DNA from: Clostridia bacterium | GTDB lineage: Bacteria; Bacillota; Clostridia; Oscillospirales; Acutalibacteraceae | Length of the DNA: 64,000 bases | Direction: 5' to 3' | Assembly (NCBI GenBank): GCA_017531385.1 | Contig: JAFXLD010000103.1 | Coordinates: 49,843 to 113,842, forward strand | Shown: positions 1 to 7,590 of the stretch, one piece after another | Numbering within the stretch: position 1 is the stretch's first letter | How the letters are laid out: every line of letters starts with the position of its first letter | The notes under the pieces: model-generated | The model's input: the letters and a program-made list of their open reading frames with translations, nothing else | Databases searched by the model: none | Told to the model about the DNA's origin: nothing | Program-made: the position numbers and the translations under genes

Positions 1-66
1 GTTTTATAATATAATGCAAGTGTCGATGGCAGGTGTGTCCCAAATAAACTATAAGGAGGAAAAATA

Positions 67-1263
67 ATGGTAGCGGGACACTTAAGAGTCAGAAATGACT
101 ACTACTATATCGTCTTAAGCTATACAGACGAAAAAGGTAAAAGACAAACACCTTCATTTGCAACTAACCTGAAGGTAAAAGGAAACAAGAAAAGGGCTGA
201 AGATATGCTATACGAAGCCCGAAAAGCAAAAACTGAAGAGCTTGAAAAAAAGAAAGCTAAAAGGCGTAAAAATTATCAAAACGCTGAAAGTGATATTGGC
301 TTTACTGAATTTTTGGTAAGTTGGCTTGAAATGATTAAACCCAATGTTGAAGTTACAACCTATTCTGCTTATAACGTCGTAATTACCAAAAGGGTTAATC
401 CTTACTTTGATAAACATTTTCCGAATTTAATGTTGAGGGAAGTTACACCAAAGATGATACAGGATTATTACACTTACGGACTTAAGGTAGAAGGTGTTTC
501 TGCAAACACGGTTATTCATCGTCACGCCAATATCAGAAAAGCACTACAGCATGCTTACAAAATCGGTCTTATAGATTCAAATCCAGCCGATAAAATTGAA
601 AGACCGAAGAAAGAGAAGTTTGAAAGCTCTTATTACAATGCAGAGGAGTTGGAAGCACTCTTTGAAGCAATTCAAGGAGACCCATGTGAACTTGCGGTAA
701 TAATTGCAGCCTTTTACGGACTCAGAAGAAGTGAGATTGTGGGATTAAAATGGAAAGCAATTGATTTTGAAAGAAAAACAATTACTATAAACCACATTGT
801 CACCGAAACAATGATGGATGGAAAAAAGGTTGTAGTTCAGAAAAACAGACCAAAAACAAAATCGAGTTATCGTACCTTACCATTGGTTAAGCCCTTTGAG
901 GAATTACTGCTGAATATTCGTGAAAAGCAGGAAATAAATAAAAAGCTTTGTGGGAAGTGCTATTGCAAGGATTATCTTGAGTATATTTATGTAAATGATT
1001 TAGGTGAATTGATAAGCCCAAATTTCATAACACAGCATTTCAGAATTTTTCTGAAAAATCATAATTTGAGGCAAATTCGTTTTCACGACCTTCGTCATAG
1101 CTGTGCAAGTCTTTTATATGCCAATGGAGTAGCATTAAAAGACATTCAGGAATGGCTTGGTCACAGCGATATTTCAACCACATCAAATATTTATACTCAC
1201 CTTGATTATAGCACGAAGGTCAATTCTGCAAATGCAATTATTGATTATTTTCCTACAAAATAA
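67..1263 (+). CDS. Tyrosine recombinase / integrase (Tn916-Int-like)
   Basis: Site-specific recombinase that would integrate and excise a mobile element, forming a 3'-phosphotyrosine with DNA. The 398 residues have the usual order: an N-terminal AP2-like DNA-binding region (about 1-60), a core-binding SAM-like domain (about 75-180) and a C-terminal catalytic domain. Visible catalytic residues are R220 (GLRRSE), H340 and R343 (HDLRH), H366 (LGH) and the nucleophile Y376 (NIYTH), so the enzyme looks intact. The start has an AAGGAGG site 8 bases upstream. It points toward tRNA-Leu, and paired repeats just after its stop codon look like its arm-binding sites. The rest of the element should lie left of the window. 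Family assignment is strong; the exact element type is not known. Confidence 0.95.
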   Translation: MVAGHLRVRNDYYYIVLSYTDEKGKRQTPSFATNLKVKGNKKRAEDMLYEARKAKTEELEKKKAKRRKNYQNAESDIGFTEFLVSWLEMIKPNVEVTTYSAYNVVITKRVNPYFDKHFPNLMLREVTPKMIQDYYTYGLKVEGVSANTVIHRHANIRKALQHAYKIGLIDSNPADKIERPKKEKFESSYYNAEELEALFEAIQGDPCELAVIIAAFYGLRRSEIVGLKWKAIDFERKTITINHIVTETMMDGKKVVVQKNRPKTKSSYRTLPLVKPFEELLLNIREKQEINKKLCGKCYCKDYLEYIYVNDLGELISPNFITQHFRIFLKNHNLRQIRFHDLRHSCASLLYANGVALKDIQEWLGHSDISTTSNIYTHLDYSTKVNSANAIIDYFPTK

Positions 1264-1270
1264 TGGAAAA

Positions 1271-1289
1271 TGACCTCCATTTGACCTCG
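1271..1289. repeat. Putative integrase arm-type site (left arm)
   Basis: Two copies of TGACCTC in direct orientation (TGACCTCCAT then TTGACCTC), eight bases after the integrase stop codon. The same pair occurs inverted at 1581-1604. Short paired direct repeats flanking a core are typical of arm-type sites bound by the N-terminal domain of lambda/Tn916-type integrases. The sequence is observed; the role is inferred. Confidence 0.6.
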
Positions 1290-1405
1290 TAAAATCTCAG
1301 AAGCCTTGATATATATGGGTTTATGAGGTGTCAAAAATCTAAAAAATATTATAAAAATATGGTTTCTGCAATATCTGTAACAACGGATTTTGCGAGGGAA
1401 AAAGG

Positions 1406-1449
1406 CATAAAAAAGTCCCGAAACCCTTGATAAATAAAGGATTTCGGGA
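1406..1449 (-). terminator. Rho-independent terminator of tRNA-Leu
   Basis: Reading on the minus strand, a hairpin (TCCCGAAA..AAGG stem at 1416-1449, one internal mismatch) is followed by a run of six T. It begins immediately after the encoded CCA end of the tRNA. Confidence 0.85.
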
Positions 1450-1536
1450 TGGTGCCGGTGACCGGGGTCGAACCGGTACGGTATCGCTACCACCAGATTT
1501 TGAGTCTGGCACGTCTGCCAATTCCATCACACCGGC
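1450..1536 (-). tRNA. tRNA-Leu (anticodon CAA)
   Basis: Class II tRNA with a long variable arm. The 7-bp acceptor stem is GCCGGTG/CACCGGC with discriminator A and a genome-encoded CCA. The D-arm contains AATTGGCAGACG, the anticodon stem-loop is CCAGA-CTCAAAA-TCTGG (anticodon CAA, decoding UUG), and the T-arm is GGTTCGACCCC. The gene sits between the integrase and its probable att remnant, so it is the likely integration target and still looks functional. Confidence 0.95.
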
Positions 1537-1580
1537 ACATATATTTTATCGTTCAACCGTCAAAAATCATTCTCCGGAAA

Positions 1581-1604
1581 ATGGAGGTCAAAATGGAGGT
1601 CAAT
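1581..1604. repeat. Putative integrase arm-type site (right arm)
   Basis: Two direct copies of ATGGAGGTCA separated by two bases, the reverse complement of the repeats at 1271-1289. The tRNA therefore has arm-like sites on both sides, as in an attP rather than a simple attL or attR. Sequence observed; role inferred. Confidence 0.6.
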
Positions 1605-1686
1605 CGAGAAAATTATTAAATTATAAAATGGGAAAAACGTTGATATATAAGGGCTTGCCGAAATAGGAACGGGAACACACGAAGTA

Positions 1687-1729
1687 GATTTTGAGTCCAG
1701 CACGTCTGCCAATTCCATCACACCGGCAT
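1687..1729 (-). repeat. att remnant: partial copy of tRNA-Leu 5' half
   Basis: A 43-base near-identical copy of 1494-1537, covering the tRNA from the anticodon loop to its 5' end. The only differences are two bases in the anticodon stem (CCAGA becomes CTGGA). Identity stops in the anticodon loop, where tyrosine integrases that use tRNAs often cross over. With the full tRNA it forms a direct repeat enclosing about 150 bp (1538-1686), which contains no recognisable gene. Confidence 0.75.
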
Positions 1730-1872
1730 TAAATTACTGATAAATAATACTACTTTCTTATTTCAAAATCAAGTATTTTTTTGTTTTTCATCATAATACA
1801 TAAAATATTCCGATACTTTCTGTGAAAAAATGCAAAAACTTGCTTTGTATTCAGAATTTTTCAAAATACCTA

Positions 1873-1901
1873 TTGAAAATTTATAGTATTTTTTATATAA
1901 T
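1873..1901 (+). promoter_or_regulatory. Sigma-A promoter for the 1818-aa exported protein
   Basis: TTGAAA, 17-base spacer, TATAAT. It would give a leader of roughly 105 bases before the start at 2014. Apart from this promoter and the att remnant, 1538-2013 holds nothing else that is recognisable. Confidence 0.7.
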
Positions 1902-2013
1902 AAGCATGGACTATATTATGGTGTAGTTTGTGAATATTTTGTGAACGAGTCTTTGCAACCTGCACTGAATTTTCCGTATTTTGAATTTTCAAAATAAAAA
2001 GGAGGACAAGAAT

Positions 2014-5000
2014 ATGAAGATGTTGAAAAAGACTTTGTGTGTTTTTCTTTCAGTTCTGATGCTTTTCTCGGCTTTATCTGTAAGCCTTGTTGCATTTGCT
2101 GAAGATATTTCATACAGAACACTTGCTTACTCATTCTTCAAGTACAGAACCGATAACAGCGGTTTCACTTCAGTTTATGTTGTTGAAACTGATGAAAACG
2201 GTTTCCCTGTTACCTCAATTGTCGGTGACATGGATCATTACGAGCTTTCCAATTCATCTGATGAATATAAGTATGCAGATGATAACGAAAATCCCATCCG
2301 TGCAATTTCTTATGATCATAAGGTAACGGCAAAGGACAACTCAGCAGGTACAATCAGAAATGCCGCAAGAGAATACCTTTCAATTGTCGATAAACTTATG
2401 AGTACGGAATACGGTGTAGGCTTATACACAATTCCCATGATTGCAGATGAGGTTGCCAATGCTCTTAAGTTCACAAAGGGCGATGACGGTAACTATCTCT
2501 TCCTTGACGGTTATACATACGTTGAAGATGCAGTCGGTAAGATTGTAGGCCGTTCACCTGAAAAAACATACAGAGTTGTTGACGGCGAAGTTGAGGAACT
2601 TGATGTCAGCGACAGTTGGATGAAAGAATACGGTGAAGGTTATAACTTCATTACTCTTTACGATTATTGTAATGTCGCAACCATTATCGACTATTTCAGC
2701 GGTAACTGTACATCAGTTAACTCAGGCAGCTGGTTCCATAGTTACACATTCCATTGTTATACAGATGTTGACACAGTTCTTACTACAGAAACTCTTGTTA
2801 ACCAGCCCTTGACAGTAAGACATTTTACTGTTGAATGGTTAACTGAAAGACAGTATGATGATTCAGGTCTGATTCCGCAGTATTATAACGGCGGTTATAT
2901 TATTACGGAAGACAGAACTTCTACAGATAATATAAGAAGAGATCTTGTATCAATGCAGACAGCTTTCAACGGTTATTTCCAGAGATACTATGCAGACGGT
3001 TTTCTTAAGAATGTAAAAAATCATGAGCTTATAAGCTCTCATTATAATGATATAATGGAGCATTATGATTTATTTAATTCTCTTTCAAATGCTGCAAAGA
3101 TTGCTGTTTTCGGTCAGAGTGCGTACAGCTATATGCATCTTGTTACGCAGTTAACTCCGATTATCAGAGAAGATCTGCCGGCAAATCCGCTTTACTGGCC
3201 TAAGCATACATATTCAAAGTATCAGGATAATGCAGGTAATGATGTTGTATATCAGGTTGATGCTTACGGTGTTACATCTATCGTTTCTACTATCGACTCT
3301 CTTCTTACAAATGAAAAGCTTGGCGGTATTGTTAAATCATTCCTGACATTGTCCGATCCTATCAAGGCTCAGCAGGCAAAAACACCCAAGGATGTTCTTA
3401 ACCTCTTTATTTCTGATATGCTGTTCCAGGACAGTATCATCAATATGCTTGTTGAGATGCTTTACCCCATGGTAAGTGAACTTATCGACGGAATGCTCAC
3501 CGACCAGTTTATTAATGAAACTCTTGAAGATGTTTGGTCCGGTCTTGATGATATCGTTGACTTCGTTGTTGACCAGGGTGCAGGTTGGCAGGCTACTATT
3601 TATGCTGCACTTGCAAGTATCGGTATTACCCTGACTCCTGCAGGTATGGCATTTGTATGGAATAAGTACGGTTATCTCAATGATAGCTACGGCTATACCA
3701 CAACTTTCCCGAAATTCAGAGAAATGCACGATATGCTCAAAGCAGCAAGGGGCGGTATAACAGAATCAGGTGATATCGATACCGGTGATTACGCTGCAAT
3801 CGGTAGTGAGAATGACGGATATTGTGAACAGCGTTGGAAAGATGTTGATTTCTCAAAGCTTGAATGGGGTATAAACGGTGATAAGGATAAGTTCCTCAAG
3901 GCTCTTGATGCAATTCTTGCACCTCTTGCTCCGTTGCTTGCTGTTTTGCTTGGTAACTCTGCATCAACTATCAAGGTTGCAGATGTTTTGTTGACACCAC
4001 TTTCACTCATTCTTAATGATGACAGTATTACACATAACTATTATGATAGAATCTTACTTCCTGTTTTCCAGGTTCTCGGTATAAATAAGGCTGATCACGG
4101 ACTTCTTACCGGCAGAGAGTTTGAAGCTGCTGCTGATGCTATCAGATCAGACAGTTCCAGAAATCCCAATACAATTTCAAACTTCCTGAATAATGGTATT
4201 CTGAATCCTCTCCTTAATTGGGTTACGGAAACAGTTCTTGTTGACCCCATCAGTACAGTACTCAGTCTTCTTCCCAATCTGTCTTATTTCCTTACTTCAG
4301 GTATCGTTCTTAACGCCGTAAATAGTATAGAGATACCCATCAGAATTTCTCATGCTATCATGTTTGGTGCAAAAGCAACCGTTTATACATTGAAACTTAG
4401 TGAGTTGCTTGGTGATGATACGATTGGTTTCCTTGATTCACTTCAGGGTATTATAGAACTTATTGGTATTGATGTTGACACTGGTATTCCCATTGTAGGT
4501 TATCATGCAGAAGGTCAAAGCGGTGTTTACAAACCCGGAATGGCATTGTATAATCCTGACATACATAATATTCCCGTATCAGAAGCATACATAAGCTCTG
4601 CAGGAGAAATGAGCTTGTATCAGGATACTACAGAGTTTACAACAAAGATTTCCGGTATTGATGCAAACGGCAATATTACCGAATATGCAGTATGCAATGA
4701 AATCGGTTGGAAAGACTGGAAAGGCGAAGTTAAAACTGAGTTAACTGAAGAAGACAAGATAACCTTTGTCGAAGCTGTTACTGAATATTATGAATACACA
4801 GTAACAACAGATGAAGGCGAGGTAACATATAAGGTTGCAGCAAAAGAGAATCTTCCCCAAGATATTCTTGATTCAGGTGATTACAGCCATGTTCGTGATG
4901 TTGTAACTCTTTCAGCTGAAGCAGCGCTTCCTCCCATCATGGATTATAAGCTTCAGGCAATAGGTACTCTTGTAACTGAGACAAACTGCGGAAGATACAG

Positions 5001-7470
5001 CACAATTACCACTAATGACGGTAACTGGGGCGAAGGTGTAAGAAAATATATTAAGCTTGAAAAAGAAGTTATTAACATATACGATAATAATAAAGTAGTT
5101 CAGATGGAAACTACAGGTCTTGTGCTTGTTTTCCTCTTCCGCTATATTTTATCAGCTGTTATGTACAGACCTTATTCAGGTAGCAGCTTCACAAGTGATT
5201 ACACATTGCTTGATGCTTTCGGACTTGATGATGAAACACTTAATGATGAGCTCTTCGCGGGTCTTAAGCTTAAGGACATCATAGATAACGTTGCTCTTCA
5301 TCCCGATGCTGCTCTCGCTGCTCTTCTTGAGTTGCTTTATAAGAATGAATTCGGTTCACTTTATAAGGTAGATGAAAACGGCAATGTTGTTGTCGGTGAC
5401 GACTATGCTTATGATATTCATCAGATCGACTATCATGCAGAAGAGATTCTTGGTGCCGCTGAAGCACATAATGACTACACATACGGTACTGCAATCCTTT
5501 ATACAGAAAAATGGACAAAGGACCAAGCTGAATATATCGTTGATAATCTCAATGACATTGTAGAAGATGTATTTGCAATGCTTAAGATGGACGGCATGGA
5601 ATCACTCGGCGGCTTCCTTGAGGATATGGTTACTGAACTGCTCTTCACCAACGATATGATCAGTGATCTTGCAGGTATGCTTTACGGTCTTCTTTCAGAT
5701 CTTGGCGGAGATATCGATATCATGGCAATCCTTGATGCGGCACTTGGTGTTCAGATAACCAAGCAGGCACTTGCAGATGCTCTTATCTATGAATTCGGTA
5801 ATGACGCAAAAACAAGCGGTTCTTATGTGGATGAAAACGGTGAAACTGTTACAGTTAAATCTGTTTATACAAAGCTTTATGAAGATATTCAGACAGGTGC
5901 AAATTACCGAAACGAAGCTAACAGAGCTTTGGCAGCCGGTGATAATGCACTCTATGAAGAACTTCTTGCAAAAGCTGCAGAAACTGAAAAGTTCACTGAT
6001 GCAACATTCTATAAGACCGGTGTTGTTGAGAATGATGTTATTGATGAAGAGACAGGAGAGCCCACAGGTGAAACTATAGAAGAAACAGTAAATCTGTTCG
6101 CTTATGACTGGGGTTATAACAATCCTGCAATCAAGGCTAAGTATTCAGACGCTGAAATCTTCCTGAAAGCTGCTTCTGCAGTCCTTTCTCCCTTTGCAAT
6201 CCTTATTAAGTTCATCTTCATGGGTGACGACCTCATGCTTCTTAAGAGTAGTGAAGATGCAAAAGTTGGTCTTGTCAACATTCCCAGCTACGAAGTTTAT
6301 CACTACGCATGGATTCCTCTTATGGAAACACTCGGTGCAACAAACGGTCTTGTAAGCTTCAAAACATACTTTGAAAAGGTATTTAACGGTGAATCCGAAG
6401 TAGCTCAGAATTGTGATGCAATTTACTATCTGCTCAAGCCTATCATCGGTCTTGCAGAAAGTGTATTTGAAAACCCGGTCGATGTGGTTCTCAATCTTAT
6501 TCCCAATCTGTTGTTCTTTATTTCAATCGGCGGTCTTAACGGTGTTGTAAATAATATCGCTCACTTCGCATATGTTCTTCTTGATATACTTTCACCGTTG
6601 GTAGATGCTTACCCCATTGTTAATTCACTTCTTGCAAATATCCGTATCGGTGATATGGCACTTAACCTTTCACTTCCTCTTGACGTTGACTTTAACCAGC
6701 TTGTTAACCAGTTGCTTGAGGGACTTCTCGGCGAATCACTTTCATTTGATATTGAAAACTCAAACCTTGTGGTTGGCACTCAGGAAGTAGAAAAAGAAGT
6801 ATTTGAACCTACTCTTGATGCTGATGGAAATGAGCAGTTTGATGAAGAAGGAAATGTTATCGGTGAAATGGTGATGAAGACTGTAACAGAAGATGTTTAT
6901 GCAGTCGGTACTCTCAGCATTAAGCTTCCGTTTATTGACTTTACAACACTTTGTGCCGGTACTGTTCAGGGCAGAACTTCTGTTTCAGGCAACAGATACG
7001 TATACCTGGATACAGGTGGCGGTGCTGACCTGATAACACTTATTTTCAGACTTGTTACAGATACACTCTTCTTTGAGGATAATGCAGTAAATATTGCAAA
7101 CTTCCTTATCGGCTTTGCTCAACTTGATGATAAACAGGATAATGATGATTTGTTACTTGAAATCTTCACATATCTTAACATGAAAGCAAACGAAGCTGAT
7201 GCTCCCGATATTGTAATGAATATTCTTTATTACATCATCAGATTCCTTGTTCCTATCGCTGATGAACTTGGATCAAGATTCAAGAGAGTTGATTTCAGTA
7301 TAACTGATATGTTTGAAGATACAGATAATATCATGAATTACATCAGTGCTCTTATGGACGACGGTGGTCCTCCCAACGAAACACTCTCAGGTTTTGCAAG
7401 ACTTATCAAGCTTATCCAGGAATTCTTTAACAAAATTGCCGAATTCTTCAGACAGTTGTTCGGCGGCTAA
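2014..7470 (+). CDS. Very large exported protein of unknown function
   Basis: Predicted 1818-residue secreted protein, family not recognised. The ATG at 2014 is chosen because GGAGG lies 8 bases upstream and it begins a clear signal peptide (MKMLKK, hydrophobic stretch, cleavage near AFA-ED); the upstream in-frame TTG at 1981 has no such support. The mature part alternates acidic, tyrosine-rich stretches with many hydrophobic, probably amphipathic helices. A module of about 170 residues occurs twice (about 623-800 and 1379-1550), sharing FLKA..A.L.P.A, a conserved LG, and a DP-/NP-V..VL.L.PNL.FF block. There is no LPXTG, dockerin or SLH anchor. The C-terminus is an amphipathic helix rich in F, I and K (EFFNKIAEFFRQLFGG). 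A terminator follows and the gene appears to be transcribed alone. It could be an envelope-associated or adhesive protein, but that is a guess. Confidence 0.85.
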   Translation: MKMLKKTLCVFLSVLMLFSALSVSLVAFAEDISYRTLAYSFFKYRTDNSGFTSVYVVETDENGFPVTSIVGDMDHYELSNSSDEYKYADDNENPIRAISYDHKVTAKDNSAGTIRNAAREYLSIVDKLMSTEYGVGLYTIPMIADEVANALKFTKGDDGNYLFLDGYTYVEDAVGKIVGRSPEKTYRVVDGEVEELDVSDSWMKEYGEGYNFITLYDYCNVATIIDYFSGNCTSVNSGSWFHSYTFHCYTDVDTVLTTETLVNQPLTVRHFTVEWLTERQYDDSGLIPQYYNGGYIITEDRTSTDNIRRDLVSMQTAFNGYFQRYYADGFLKNVKNHELISSHYNDIMEHYDLFNSLSNAAKIAVFGQSAYSYMHLVTQLTPIIREDLPANPLYWPKHTYSKYQDNAGNDVVYQVDAYGVTSIVSTIDSLLTNEKLGGIVKSFLTLSDPIKAQQAKTPKDVLNLFISDMLFQDSIINMLVEMLYPMVSELIDGMLTDQFINETLEDVWSGLDDIVDFVVDQGAGWQATIYAALASIGITLTPAGMAFVWNKYGYLNDSYGYTTTFPKFREMHDMLKAARGGITESGDIDTGDYAAIGSENDGYCEQRWKDVDFSKLEWGINGDKDKFLKALDAILAPLAPLLAVLLGNSASTIKVADVLLTPLSLILNDDSITHNYYDRILLPVFQVLGINKADHGLLTGREFEAAADAIRSDSSRNPNTISNFLNNGILNPLLNWVTETVLVDPISTVLSLLPNLSYFLTSGIVLNAVNSIEIPIRISHAIMFGAKATVYTLKLSELLGDDTIGFLDSLQGIIELIGIDVDTGIPIVGYHAEGQSGVYKPGMALYNPDIHNIPVSEAYISSAGEMSLYQDTTEFTTKISGIDANGNITEYAVCNEIGWKDWKGEVKTELTEEDKITFVEAVTEYYEYTVTTDEGEVTYKVAAKENLPQDILDSGDYSHVRDVVTLSAEAALPPIMDYKLQAIGTLVTETNCGRYSTITTNDGNWGEGVRKYIKLEKEVINIYDNNKVVQMETTGLVLVFLFRYILSAVMYRPYSGSSFTSDYTLLDAFGLDDETLNDELFAGLKLKDIIDNVALHPDAALAALLELLYKNEFGSLYKVDENGNVVVGDDYAYDIHQIDYHAEEILGAAEAHNDYTYGTAILYTEKWTKDQAEYIVDNLNDIVEDVFAMLKMDGMESLGGFLEDMVTELLFTNDMISDLAGMLYGLLSDLGGDIDIMAILDAALGVQITKQALADALIYEFGNDAKTSGSYVDENGETVTVKSVYTKLYEDIQTGANYRNEANRALAAGDNALYEELLAKAAETEKFTDATFYKTGVVENDVIDEETGEPTGETIEETVNLFAYDWGYNNPAIKAKYSDAEIFLKAASAVLSPFAILIKFIFMGDDLMLLKSSEDAKVGLVNIPSYEVYHYAWIPLMETLGATNGLVSFKTYFEKVFNGESEVAQNCDAIYYLLKPIIGLAESVFENPVDVVLNLIPNLLFFISIGGLNGVVNNIAHFAYVLLDILSPLVDAYPIVNSLLANIRIGDMALNLSLPLDVDFNQLVNQLLEGLLGESLSFDIENSNLVVGTQEVEKEVFEPTLDADGNEQFDEEGNVIGEMVMKTVTEDVYAVGTLSIKLPFIDFTTLCAGTVQGRTSVSGNRYVYLDTGGGADLITLIFRLVTDTLFFEDNAVNIANFLIGFAQLDDKQDNDDLLLEIFTYLNMKANEADAPDIVMNILYYIIRFLVPIADELGSRFKRVDFSITDMFEDTDNIMNYISALMDDGGPPNETLSGFARLIKLIQEFFNKIAEFFRQLFGG

Positions 7471-7482
7471 AACTTAATATTA

Positions 7483-7515
7483 AGGTAGGTGCTTTAATCG
7501 GCACCTGCCTTTTTC
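7483..7515 (+). terminator. Rho-independent terminator
   Basis: Stem AGGTAGGTGC/GCACCTGCCT (one G-T pair), 8-base loop, followed by TTTTT. It lies 12 bases after the large exported-protein gene. Confidence 0.85.
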
Positions 7516-7527
7516 CTTATATTGCAC

Positions 7528-7556
7528 TTGACATTTTTACCAAAATAAATTAAAAT
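7528..7556 (+). promoter_or_regulatory. Sigma-A promoter for the C39-like/dockerin gene
   Basis: Consensus TTGACA, 17-base spacer, TAAAAT, 34 bases before the start at 7591. Confidence 0.75.
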
Positions 7557-7590
7557 TAAATTGTAATATTATGAATTTTAAAGGTGAGTT

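Noticed and set aside
1339-1666. ORFs of 63-82 codons on both strands over the tRNA
   Set aside because: They consist of tRNA-Leu and terminator sequence and have no ribosome sites; their repeated protein text is the tRNA read through.
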